Shown here: in pieces, positions 18,135-26,405 of the stretch
Layout: each line of letters opens with the position of its first letter
How positions within the stretch are numbered: position 1 is the stretch's first letter
Source: Catellatospora bangladeshensis
Lineage (GTDB): Bacteria > Actinomycetota > Actinomycetes > Mycobacteriales > Micromonosporaceae
Direction of reading: 5' to 3'
Assembly: GCF_016862575.1 (NCBI RefSeq)
Contig: NZ_BONF01000001.1
Coordinates: 1 to 64,000, forward strand
DNA length: 64,000 bases
The notes under the pieces: generated by a model
The model's input: the letters and a program-made list of their open reading frames with translations, nothing else
Told to the model about the DNA's origin: nothing
The model's database searches: none
Translations under genes and position numbers: made by a program

Positions 18135-19358
18135 ATGACGACGAGACGTGACGCGCTGGCACTGTTCGGCGCGGGTGCCGCGGCGGTGCTGACCGGCTGC
18201 GGCCAGGCCGGTCCGGAACCGGCCGTGTCCGCACCGGACCTGGTGCTGGCGCAGGTGGAGGAGGGGCTCGCGGTGCTCCGGCCGGACGGGGTCGAGCGGC
18301 TCGGCGCCGGGCTGGCCGCCCCGGACGGGGCGACCGTCTTCGCCGCGCGGGCCGAGGGCGTGGACACGGTGCTGTCCACCATCGAGCTGCGGACCGGACG
18401 GCGTACGCCGGGCCCGCGGCTGGCCGGGGCGTGGGTGCCGCGGGTCGCCTCGGCGGACGGGCGGCTGGTGGCGCTGGCCGCGCCGGACTCGGCGGGCGTC
18501 ACCCACGTGCCCGCCGGGCGGGCGCGCACCCCGCTGGTGGTCGCCGGGAAAACGGCCGAGGTGGCCAGGCTGGAGCTGGCCGGCAACCTGGTGCCCGACG
18601 CGTTCACGTCCGGCGGCGAGGGCCTGTTCGTGCTGGACTGGCTGCCCCCTGCGGCACCGGACCGCTACCGGGTGCGCCACCTGGACGTGGCCTCGGGCAC
18701 GGCGTCGCGGCTGCTGACCCGGCTGAAGTCGCCGGTGCCCGAGGGCGCGGAGGAGGAGATGAGCGGTGAGGGCCGGCTCGCCGTGTACGCGCCCGGCCGG
18801 CAGGTGCTCTACACGCTGTACACCCACCAGCCGGACCACACGCACACCCGGGACCTGGTCGCGGGCCGCCGCTCGAACGTGCACGCGTTCGTGCACACGC
18901 TGCACCTGACCGAGCAGTGGGCGTTCTGCGTGGACCTGCCGGCCCCGTTCGGCGAGGGCCCCGGCGCGGCGCACACCCTGGCCATCGCGCCCGACCGGTC
19001 CGAGCTGTACGTCCTGGACGTGTCCAGCGGCAGCTACGCGGTGATCGACACCGAGCAGCTGACCGTGCGATCGACCGCGAAGGGCCCGCAGGCGGCGGGC
19101 ACGGCTTATGCCGCGGCCACGTTCGACGCGCTGTTCGTGGCGGTGGGCGAATCGGTCCACACGACACCGCGCACGGGCGTCTCCGCGTGGCGCAGCTGGA
19201 CCGCGGGCGGCCCGGTGTCCGGCCTGGCCGCCAGCCCCGACGGCAGGCGTCTCTACGCCGCGTTGCCCGACCGCATCGCCTGGTTCGACGCGGCCACCGG
19301 CACCCGCCTCGGCGAGCAGCCCATTCCCGGCCTCACCGGCCTGAGCCGCGTGCTCTGA
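18135..19358 (+). CDS. Lipoprotein with beta-propeller-like repeats
   Basis: 407 residues from the ATG at 18135. The N-terminus MTTRRDALALFGAGAAAVLTGC combines twin arginines with a lipobox (LTGC), so it is probably exported by the Tat route and lipidated at Cys22. The rest resembles a WD/YVTN-type propeller (LAIAPDRSELYVLDVSSGSY, LAASPDGRRLYAALPDRIAW). No enzymatic motif is visible. It could be a surface binding protein. It is divergent from the CBM35 gene, so the two may share an envelope role (inference). Confidence 0.85.
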   Translation: MTTRRDALALFGAGAAAVLTGCGQAGPEPAVSAPDLVLAQVEEGLAVLRPDGVERLGAGLAAPDGATVFAARAEGVDTVLSTIELRTGRRTPGPRLAGAWVPRVASADGRLVALAAPDSAGVTHVPAGRARTPLVVAGKTAEVARLELAGNLVPDAFTSGGEGLFVLDWLPPAAPDRYRVRHLDVASGTASRLLTRLKSPVPEGAEEEMSGEGRLAVYAPGRQVLYTLYTHQPDHTHTRDLVAGRRSNVHAFVHTLHLTEQWAFCVDLPAPFGEGPGAAHTLAIAPDRSELYVLDVSSGSYAVIDTEQLTVRSTAKGPQAAGTAYAAATFDALFVAVGESVHTTPRTGVSAWRSWTAGGPVSGLAASPDGRRLYAALPDRIAWFDAATGTRLGEQPIPGLTGLSRVL

Positions 19359-19415
19359 CCCGGCGCTCGGTCCCGTCCCGCGCTGAGCGGGTGTTCCGGC
19401 CGGGTCCACAGTGGG

Positions 19416-19480
19416 AAGATCAGCGTTTCGTGTCACAACCTCGGCTCTGAGCAGAGGTTCTGACACGAAACGCTGATCTT
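19416..19480. repeat. Palindromic repeat family 2, copy
   Basis: Arms of about 27 bases (19416-19442, AAGATCAGCGTTTCGTGTCA start, and 19454-19480) form a nearly perfect hairpin. It lies between two convergent genes and its last base is also the last base of the stop codon of the minus-strand gene at 19480. Confidence 0.93.
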
Positions 19481-20748
19481 CAACTCCGCCCGCGAGTCTT
19501 GGCGCGCCCCAGTGGCGGAACGCCGGCCGCGACCAGCGCCAGCAGCCAGGCGGGGGCGAGCAGCGCGGTGAAGACCGCGTACCAGGGCAGGCGCCAGGTC
19601 CAGGACGGGCCGGTGGCGGCGGTGAGGTCCCCGCCGGTCCACGGGCGGGCGGCCAGGGACCAGGCCAGGAAGGCGTCGCCGACGGGCAGCGCGCCGCCGA
19701 GGTGGCGCCGGGTGCCGTCCCACTGCACGGCCAGCCCCGCGCCCTCGGCCAGGCCGGTCAGCGCCGCGGCGGCCGGGCGGTCGCCGTAGAGGACCGCGTC
19801 GCCGAGCGCGACCGCGCTGGCCGAGGCGCTGAGCCCGCGGAACAGCGGGCCGGAGTCGACGTCGCCGGGCGCGTCCACGCCGAGCGGGTGCTCGCGTACC
19901 CCGGGCAGCCCCGGCACGTCCGAGGCGAACCGGTCGCGGAACACCGCCCAGTCGCGCGCGCCCAGGGCAGGGTCCACGTCGCGCAGGAAGCGCAGGATGA
20001 TCACCTGCGAGGTGGCACGGGCGCCGCTGGTGGGCTCGCCGGTGCCCGGATCGACCGTGTGCGGGAGCAGTCTCGTGGCCGGGTCGCGGCGCGCTCCGGC
20101 CGCCCGCAGCCAGTCGGCGACCAGGGCGGACCGGTCGGTGCCGGTGAGCGTCCCGGCCACCCGCACCGCCGCGATGCCGACCGCGCTGTCGCACGGCCAG
20201 GCCTGTCCCGGGTACGCCGTGAGGAAGGGCGACCCGGTCGTGTCGAGCTGCCGCCGGAACGCGGCGGCCAGCGCCTGCGCGTCGGCGGCCAGCCGGTCCC
20301 GCTCGGGCGCGCCCGGCCCCGCCAGCCCGACCACCCCGGCCCGCAGCCAGGTGGTCCAGCCCTGGTAGAAGACGCCGTACGGCGGGTCCAGTGCGGCGTC
20401 GAAGACGGCCCGGCCGTCGGCGGAGTCGACATGCGACAGCGCCCAGCGCGCCTCAGCCAGCGCCCGCTCCCGCAGCGCCGGATCGTGCGCGCCCACGTCG
20501 ACCCAGGTCAGGCCGTAGAGGGCGTAGCTGAAGAACCAGCCCTCCGGGAACAGCGCCTGCATGTCCCGGGCGCTGCCGCCGTCGAGCGCCTCGCGCAGGA
20601 ACGCCAGCCGGGGCAGGGCGTCGGCGGCGACCTCCGCGCCGGTGCGCTCCAGCGGGCTGCCGGTGTGCAGGCGGGACAGCTCTATCCCGGCCACACTGGT
20701 CATCATCAGTACAAACAGGACGACGACCGAACGCAGCACCCTGATCAC
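19480..20748 (-). CDS. Membrane protein with alpha/alpha-toroid-like domain, unknown function
   Basis: 422 residues. A hydrophobic N-terminal segment (about 6-22) and a C-terminal one (about 387-410) place the central 350 residues outside the membrane. The centre has helical pairs with patterns such as GVFYQGWTTWLRAG and PYGVFYQG seen in linalool dehydratase/isomerase-like toroids, and repeated Ala-rich helices. This resemblance is weak. No catalytic residues could be assigned. Its start is 60 bases from the divergent HEAT-like gene. Confidence 0.75.
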   Translation of the reverse strand: MIRVLRSVVVLFVLMMTSVAGIELSRLHTGSPLERTGAEVAADALPRLAFLREALDGGSARDMQALFPEGWFFSYALYGLTWVDVGAHDPALRERALAEARWALSHVDSADGRAVFDAALDPPYGVFYQGWTTWLRAGVVGLAGPGAPERDRLAADAQALAAAFRRQLDTTGSPFLTAYPGQAWPCDSAVGIAAVRVAGTLTGTDRSALVADWLRAAGARRDPATRLLPHTVDPGTGEPTSGARATSQVIILRFLRDVDPALGARDWAVFRDRFASDVPGLPGVREHPLGVDAPGDVDSGPLFRGLSASASAVALGDAVLYGDRPAAAALTGLAEGAGLAVQWDGTRRHLGGALPVGDAFLAWSLAARPWTGGDLTAATGPSWTWRLPWYAVFTALLAPAWLLALVAAGVPPLGRAKTRGRS

Positions 20749-20795
20749 GCTGCGATAGTAGACGGGTGTGCATGCGTTCCGTCACCCCTCGGGCC

Positions 20796-20801
20796 TACCA
20801 T
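20796..20801 (+). promoter_or_regulatory. -10 box, leaderless GTG
   Basis: TACCAT is followed after 6 bases by the GTG at 20808; no ribosome binding site lies between. Confidence 0.5.
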
Positions 20802-20807
20802 CGACCG

Positions 20808-22463
20808 GTGACCCAGGGTGTGGAAGCAGTGGATCTGTTGCGGCTCATCGGATCGGCCGCGCACGACTACGACCGCATGGACGAGCTGGAGCAGGTGCTG
20901 CTGCCCGGCGACGACCTGCACCCGCTGGCCGCGCAGCTCGTCGCGCCGATCCTGGCCTTCGCCGCGGACCCCAAGACCAGACTGCCCGACCAGCTGCTGA
21001 TGCTGGTCCGGGAGCTGGCCGCGCATCCCGGCGGCGGGGCGGTGCGCGACAGCCTGCGCGCCTTCACGATCACGCTGCGTAATCTGTCTGATCTCGACGA
21101 TCACAGCGTCGTCGAGGAGTCCACCGCGCTGCTCGGCTACTGCGGCCCGGACCCGGCGCTGTCGGCCGCGCTGCTGGCGCGGGCCCGCGCCGAGGCCGAC
21201 GACTACCTCCGGGTCACCCCGCTGGTGACGGCGGCGCAGCTCGACCCGGCCGCCGCCGCGGGGTGGCTGCCGGAGTTCCTGGCCGAGTCGCAGACGCCGA
21301 CCACCCGGGTGGCCGCCGTGCTGGCCGCTCGCGAGGCGGGACTGCCCGCGGGTGCCGACACCGCCGCGGCGCTGGCCGCGGGCTGGTCCGCCGATCCCGA
21401 CGCGCTGCGCTGGACCACCCGCAAGGCCCGGCTGGCCGGGCTGGTCGGCTACGCCGCCGGTCCCGGCCGCGAGGAGGAGGTGTACGCCTCGATCGCCCGC
21501 GACGGCCAGCCCCAGGCGCGCCGGGACGTGGCCCAGGCGCTGGCCGACCGGTCCGCCCGCGGCGACCTGCCCGACGGCCTCGGCGCCCTGCTCTGCCGGC
21601 TGCTCGACGACCCCGAGGAGCGGGTGCGCCGCTGCGCGTACCGGGCGGTCGTCGCCGACGACGCGCTGACCCGCCGCCAAGCGGGCTGGCTGGCGCTGAA
21701 GGTGGGCCAGGGCGCCCCGATGCGCCGCTCGGCGCTGGACGCGCTGCTGCGGGTGGGCGACCCGCGCTGGATGGACCACGCGCTGGACGCGCTGCGCCAG
21801 GGCTGGACCCCGCCCCGGCTGCCCGCCGCCCTCGTGGCGCTGCCGTCGCTCGACGCGCCGCTGCGCGAGGCGGTGCTGGGCCGGGTGCTGGCGCTGGCCA
21901 CCACGATCGACGTGGCGCGCTCGCCCAAGGCGACCGCCAACGACCACCGCGAGCTGGTCGGCCTGCTGAAGGTGCTGGAGCACACGCCCGAGGGCGCGAT
22001 CGCCCCGCTCGCCGCGCACCTGCCGCAGATGACCTTCCCGCCCCGGCTGTGGGTCGCGGAGTTCCTGGCCGAGGCGGGCCGGGGCGATCCGGCCGTGCTC
22101 GCCGCGCTGGCCGCGGTGGCCAACGGCGAGGTCATCTACCTGCGGCTGCTGTGGCTGGCCGGGGGCGACGACGCGCCGCTGCGGGCCGCGATCGCGGTGG
22201 CCCCCCGCCGGGACGTGCTGGCCGCGGTCGCCGCGGCCGAGGTGTTCGGCGACGCCGACCCGGACGTGGCGGCCCGGCTGCGCGACATCCGCGACAGCGA
22301 CGCCGACGTCAAGGACCGTTTCGCCGCCGCGGGCGCGCTGTGGGAGCTCACCGGCGATCCGGCCGAGGCCGCGGCGACCGTACGCGAGGCGCTGCAGGCG
22401 CCGTGGCTGCGGACTCGGCAGCGGGCCGCCGAGCTGGCCGAGCAGCTCGGCCTCGCCGGGTGA
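20808..22463 (+). CDS. HEAT-like repeat protein
   Basis: 551 residues from the GTG at 20808; an in-frame start at 20766 is possible but lies upstream of the -10 box. The protein is a string of helical pairs with Ala/Leu/Arg/Asp bias, e.g. LLDDPEERVRRCAYRAVVAD, ALDALLRVGDPRWMDHALDAL and RLRDIRDSDADVKDRFAAAG, typical of HEAT/Armadillo solenoids that bind protein partners. No enzymatic motif. Partner unknown. Confidence 0.82.
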   Translation: MTQGVEAVDLLRLIGSAAHDYDRMDELEQVLLPGDDLHPLAAQLVAPILAFAADPKTRLPDQLLMLVRELAAHPGGGAVRDSLRAFTITLRNLSDLDDHSVVEESTALLGYCGPDPALSAALLARARAEADDYLRVTPLVTAAQLDPAAAAGWLPEFLAESQTPTTRVAAVLAAREAGLPAGADTAAALAAGWSADPDALRWTTRKARLAGLVGYAAGPGREEEVYASIARDGQPQARRDVAQALADRSARGDLPDGLGALLCRLLDDPEERVRRCAYRAVVADDALTRRQAGWLALKVGQGAPMRRSALDALLRVGDPRWMDHALDALRQGWTPPRLPAALVALPSLDAPLREAVLGRVLALATTIDVARSPKATANDHRELVGLLKVLEHTPEGAIAPLAAHLPQMTFPPRLWVAEFLAEAGRGDPAVLAALAAVANGEVIYLRLLWLAGGDDAPLRAAIAVAPRRDVLAAVAAAEVFGDADPDVAARLRDIRDSDADVKDRFAAAGALWELTGDPAEAAATVREALQAPWLRTRQRAAELAEQLGLAG

Positions 22464-22540
22464 GCCGCGGCTGAGAAAGCGCTCTATACCACAGTCTTTG
22501 CTGGTGCGCGTCCACTGAGGAGCCGCTCGCATATCCATAG

Positions 22541-22578
22541 TTGACTAATGGTTGCGATCTCGTTACGGGCGCTATGGT
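22541..22578 (+). promoter_or_regulatory. Candidate promoter of the acyl ligase gene
   Basis: TTGACT (22541-22546) and TTGCGA (22552-22557) are candidate -35 boxes. TATGGT (22573-22578) is a good -10 but stands 15 bases from the second. TTGACT with TACGGG 17 bases on is the alternative. Confidence 0.35.
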
Positions 22579-22653
22579 GCCGGTTCGGAGTGCGCGCCGG
22601 CCAACGTCGACAGGATGCGCGACGGATTCGGTCGAGCCACGGGAGTGTCCGGC

Positions 22654-24204
22654 ATGGACCAGCGCGACCAGGAAAACTACGCCGCCCAGGCGCTGGCCGT
22701 CTTCGACGGGTTCGGCACGGCGGAGGCGATCGTGTACGGCGCCCGCCGGATCACGTACGCCGAGCTGGCCGCCGGGATCCGCGACATGGCGGCGACCCTG
22801 TACGAGCACGGCGTCCGCTCCTCCTCCGCGGTCGCCGTGCTCGCCGGCAACCCGCCGGAGTCGGTGCAGGTGCAGTTCGCGCTACACCTGCTCGGCTGCC
22901 GCTCGGTGTGGCTGGCGCCCAACGCGCCCCCGGCGCTGTGCGCGGACTACCTCGGCCTGGCCGGTGCCGACGCGTTCGTGTACGACGCGCGCACCCACGG
23001 CCCGCTGGGGGAGCAGCTCGCGTACGGCGCGGGCGAGCTGGGCGTGTTCTGCTTCGGCACCGGATCCGGCCCGGACCTGTCCGCGCCGCGGCTGCCGGGT
23101 GCGGCGCAGCTCGGGCTGCCGCCGTCGATCCGCGAGCCGCAGTCGCTGTTCCAGACCGGTGGCACCACCGGGCGGCCGAAGCTGGTGCACCACCGGCACA
23201 CCTTCTTCAAGGCGGTGCAGGCCGTCGCGGCCAGTTACCAGGTGACCGACGGCCGGCCGCTGCGGCACCTGGCGGTCGGCGGGTTCTGGCACTCCAGCCA
23301 GCAGGTCGCCGCGATGATCACACTGTTCACCGGCGGGGTGCTGGTGCTGCACGACCGGTTCCACCCGGAGGACTTCCTGGCCACCCTGGAGCAGGAGCGC
23401 ATCACCAGCGCGACGCTGCCGCCGCCGATGCTCTACCAGGTGCTCGACCACCCGCGGCTGCCCAAGACCGACACGTCCAGCCTGCTCACGCTGTCCTGTG
23501 CGGGCAGCGCGGCGGCCCCGTCCCGGCTCGCCGAGGCGATCGAGCGCTTCGGCCCGGTGCTGCGCCCCGTGTACGGCATGAGCGAGGCCACCTTCATCGC
23601 CGCGTACCCGAACCTGGCGCACGACCCGGCGCACCCGGAGCGGCTCGGCTCGTGCGGGCGGCCGTACCCCGGCGTCCGGGTGGAGATCCGCGGCGGCGAC
23701 GGGACGCCGCTGCCGGCCGGAGAGGTCGGCGAGGTGTGGGTGCGGGCGGCGCTGATGACGTCCGGCTACTGGGGCCAGGCCGAGCTGACCGCCCGCACCA
23801 TCGTGGACGGCTGGCTGCGCACCGGCGACCTGGGCCGCTTCGACGACGGCGGTTACCTGTTCCTGGTGGACCGGCTCAAGGACATGATCGTCACCGGCCA
23901 GACCTCGACGAACGTGTACTCCCGCACGGTCGAGGACACCCTGCTGCGCCACCCGCAGGTCCGGGCCGCCGCCGTCATCGGCGTGCCGCACGACGCCATG
24001 GGCGAGGCCGTGTACGCCTTCGTCGTGCCCGCCCCAGACGCCCAGGTGACCCCCACCCAGCTCCGCCAGTGGGCGGTCGCCGAACTCAACGAGCTCTGGG
24101 CCCCGTACGCCGTCGAGTTCGTCCACGACCTCCCCCTCACCGACGTCGGCAAAATCGACAAGAAGGCCCTCCGTGCCCGCCGCACCGCCACCGCCACCGG
24201 CTGA
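22654..24204 (+). CDS. AMP-forming acyl/aryl ligase
   Basis: 516 residues from the ATG at 22654 (GGGAG upstream). It activates a carboxylic acid as acyl-AMP and transfers it to CoA or a carrier protein. Visible: P-loop-like QTGGTTGRPKLVHH, VYGMSEATF (A5), WLRTGDLGRFDDGGYLFLVDR (A7/A8) and the C-terminal GKIDKKALRAR Lys. It is a clear paralogue of the ligase at 33654: both begin NYAAQAL, share LLGCR, DAFVYDAR, QTGGTTG and the same C-terminus. Substrate unknown. The stop is followed within 5 bases by a family 1 repeat that may serve as terminator. Confidence 0.92.
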   Translation: MDQRDQENYAAQALAVFDGFGTAEAIVYGARRITYAELAAGIRDMAATLYEHGVRSSSAVAVLAGNPPESVQVQFALHLLGCRSVWLAPNAPPALCADYLGLAGADAFVYDARTHGPLGEQLAYGAGELGVFCFGTGSGPDLSAPRLPGAAQLGLPPSIREPQSLFQTGGTTGRPKLVHHRHTFFKAVQAVAASYQVTDGRPLRHLAVGGFWHSSQQVAAMITLFTGGVLVLHDRFHPEDFLATLEQERITSATLPPPMLYQVLDHPRLPKTDTSSLLTLSCAGSAAAPSRLAEAIERFGPVLRPVYGMSEATFIAAYPNLAHDPAHPERLGSCGRPYPGVRVEIRGGDGTPLPAGEVGEVWVRAALMTSGYWGQAELTARTIVDGWLRTGDLGRFDDGGYLFLVDRLKDMIVTGQTSTNVYSRTVEDTLLRHPQVRAAAVIGVPHDAMGEAVYAFVVPAPDAQVTPTQLRQWAVAELNELWAPYAVEFVHDLPLTDVGKIDKKALRARRTATATG

Positions 24205-24208
24205 AAGG

Positions 24209-24250
24209 AAGGGCACCTTCTTAACGCTCCGCGTAGGAGAAGGTGCCCTT
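24209..24250. repeat. Palindromic repeat family 1, copy 3
   Basis: Arms AAGGGCACCTTCT (24209-24221) and its complement (24238-24250) lie directly after the ligase stop codon and between it and the convergent glycosyltransferase gene. Confidence 0.9.
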
Positions 24251-24362
24251 CTTAACCTCGCGCCTCAGGGCAGGCGCAGTGCGCGCTGCTCAGCCGTGCG
24301 CGGCCGGACGGACTGCCGGCCGGGCCGGTGAGCCGTGACGGCCGAGCGCGCCGACCCCGGGT

Positions 24363-25541
24363 TCACGCCAAGGCGGACTCGACGACATCCGCTGCCAGTG
24401 GCGCACCGCCGCAGGTCAGGATCTCCGCCTGGAGGCCTGCCACGGCCTCGCGTACGCCCCGGTCGGCCGCCAGCCGCTCCACCGCCGAGCGCAGCCCGGC
24501 CGCGGTGAGCGAAGCCGGGTCGAGCGGGACGGCCGCGCCCAGCTCTGCCGCGCGCTGCGCGTTGACCTCCTGCTCAGGCGTCTGCGCCAGCGTCAGCATC
24601 GGCACGCCCGCCCGGATCGCCTCCTGGATGCCGCCCATGCCCGCGTGCGTGACGAACACCGCCGCGTGCGCCAGCACGTCCAGCTGCGGCACGCTCGCCG
24701 CCACGGTCACGTCACCGGGCACCGGGCCCAGCTCGGCCGGGTCGGTCCGCTCGCCCACCGCCAGCACGAGCTGCCAGCCGCTGCCCGTGAACGCCTCCAC
24801 GCAGGTGCGGTAGAAGCCCGGCAGCCGGTTGTACACCGTGCCCAGCGACACCAGCACCACCGGGCGGTTCGGCTCGGCGGGCGACCAGCGCTCCTGGAAC
24901 GGCCGCGGCCCGGTGCACGGCCCGGTGAAGTGCCGGTCCGGCCCGAACGTCTCCGCCCGGTACTGCATGAACCGGGGGTAGAGCAGCAACTGCGCCACCG
25001 GCTGGAAGGCCCGCACCGCCTCGGGGTCGAACCCCTCGCCCGCCACGTATCCGTCGAGCTGCGCCTGATGATCGGGCAGGCCGGGCCGGGGCGTGACGGT
25101 CAGGCCGAGGTGCCGGGCGATCGACCAGTGCTCGTTGGCGGCCAGGAAGCTCTGGAACTGCACCGCGGGCAGCCCCTCGCGCAGCGCGACGAGGCGTCCC
25201 GCCAGGCTCTGCATCCCGTACACGACCAGCTCCGGCCGGTCGTCCCGGAAGTATGGTGCGAGCTGCGGGAACGTCGCGCGGGCCTCGCCGAGGAAGCCCT
25301 CCCGCACGGCCGTGATGTAGTCGGCCCGGTCCGGCCGGGTCAGCCCGCGGTCGCTCTCGCCGGGCAGGCTGGAGGTGTACGCCACGACCCGCGCGCCGGT
25401 CGCCGCGACCGCCTCGGCCCGCGCCTCGACGGTGGCGTAGCTGACCCGGTGGCCCCGCCGGACCAGCTCGGCCACGATCGGCAGGGTCGGGTATACCTCA
25501 CCGACCGTCGGCGCGTTCACGAACGCGATGTGTCGCCCCAC
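24363..25541 (-). CDS. Macrolide-type (MGT, GT1) glycosyltransferase
   Basis: 392 residues from the GTG at 25541; GGAGG lies upstream and this start gives the usual GRHIAFVN beginning. A longer frame begins at 25592. GT-B fold: N-terminal acceptor domain (PTLPIVAELVRRGHRVSYAT) and C-terminal nucleotide-sugar domain (RPVVLVSLGTVYN, VTHAGMGGIQEAIRAGVPML, PEQEVNAQRAAELG). The donor should be UDP- or dTDP-hexose and the acceptor a small lipophilic natural product, often for self-resistance. It stands alone here; whether it belongs to the cluster downstream is not clear. Confidence 0.9.
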   Translation of the reverse strand: MGRHIAFVNAPTVGEVYPTLPIVAELVRRGHRVSYATVEARAEAVAATGARVVAYTSSLPGESDRGLTRPDRADYITAVREGFLGEARATFPQLAPYFRDDRPELVVYGMQSLAGRLVALREGLPAVQFQSFLAANEHWSIARHLGLTVTPRPGLPDHQAQLDGYVAGEGFDPEAVRAFQPVAQLLLYPRFMQYRAETFGPDRHFTGPCTGPRPFQERWSPAEPNRPVVLVSLGTVYNRLPGFYRTCVEAFTGSGWQLVLAVGERTDPAELGPVPGDVTVAASVPQLDVLAHAAVFVTHAGMGGIQEAIRAGVPMLTLAQTPEQEVNAQRAAELGAAVPLDPASLTAAGLRSAVERLAADRGVREAVAGLQAEILTCGGAPLAADVVESALA

Positions 25542-25719
25542 CGCCACAGCCTCCGGTCCACACCCCCGCACCTCAACCGCAGGAGTGTCCACCCTTTGGC
25601 AACCGATCGTCTGATGGACATGTCTCGAACAGATGCGTTTCTCCCGGCCGGGTGCCTGGTGTCGGGTGCCGGGTGGCCGGGTGGCCGGACACGGGCCCGA
25701 GTCGAAGGCCGGGCCCGTG

Positions 25720-26328
25720 TCAGAGCTTCAGGCCGAGATAGGTCAGCGGCCCGGCGTCGGGGACGTCGACGACGTGCATGCCGATCCGGTCGTAGAAGGC
25801 GCGCGCGGCGGTGTTCGCGGAGACCAGGCCCAGGTGCACACCGGGCACCCCGGCCTCCTGCAGCGCCAGCACCAGCCGCCCGATCAGCGAGCGGCCGTGT
25901 CCCTGACGCTGGTGCTCCGGCAGCAGGTCGATGTGCAGGTGCGCCGGGTACGCCGCCAGCTCCGGCACGATCATCCGCTCCGGCCGGTGCAGCAGGTCCC
26001 GCATGACCTCGTCGCCGTCGCGGGGCTCGGCGCCGTCCAGCGGCGGGTAGCGGTCGGCGACCAGCGGCAGCCACTCACGGCGGAACCGCTCCACGAAGGA
26101 CGCGGTGTCGCCGGTGGCGAGCACGTATCCCACCGCTCGGTCGTCGGCGTCGGCGAGCACGAACGCGAACTGCGGCTCCAGGTGGGCGTACGGCCCGGCG
26201 AAGATCTCGGGCAGGATGCCCGGGTCGCGGTAGTGCGGCCGGGCGTCGCCGCCGAGGTGGGCGGTGCGGACGCAGATGTCGTACAGGTCGTCGCGATCGC
26301 CGGGACGGTAGGGGCGGATGATCGTCAT
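25720..26328 (-). CDS. GNAT-family N-acetyltransferase
   Basis: 202 residues. GNAT fold signatures: N-terminal IIRPYRPGDRDDLYDICVRT, FVLADADDRAVGYVLAT (motif D/A strands), the acetyl-CoA loop LPEHQRQGHGRSLI and motif B LVSANTAARAFYDRIGM. The N-terminal spacing and HLHIDLLPEHQ resemble the acetyltransferase-like domain group of O-GlcNAcase. Substrate unknown. It is divergent from the PLP decarboxylase gene. Confidence 0.9.
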   Translation of the reverse strand: MTIIRPYRPGDRDDLYDICVRTAHLGGDARPHYRDPGILPEIFAGPYAHLEPQFAFVLADADDRAVGYVLATGDTASFVERFRREWLPLVADRYPPLDGAEPRDGDEVMRDLLHRPERMIVPELAAYPAHLHIDLLPEHQRQGHGRSLIGRLVLALQEAGVPGVHLGLVSANTAARAFYDRIGMHVVDVPDAGPLTYLGLKL

Positions 26329-26405
26329 GGCGCGACCCTACCTGGAAGCGCTCCCATCCGCCCGCCGGTCAATGCCTCGCCCGGAGATGTAGCAGAGTGC
26401 AGGGT

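Noticed and set aside
20745-22538. Open frame of 597 codons antisense to the HEAT-like gene
   Set aside because: Translation is Gly/Arg/Gln/Val-rich without recognisable sequence, and the plus-strand frame has helical repeats and a plausible promoter.
24363-25541. Glycosyltransferase as a glycopeptide-antibiotic enzyme because Hpg genes are in the window
   Set aside because: It lies 15-20 kb from the Hpg operons with unrelated genes between, and its sequence fits the general MGT group. A cluster link cannot be supported.
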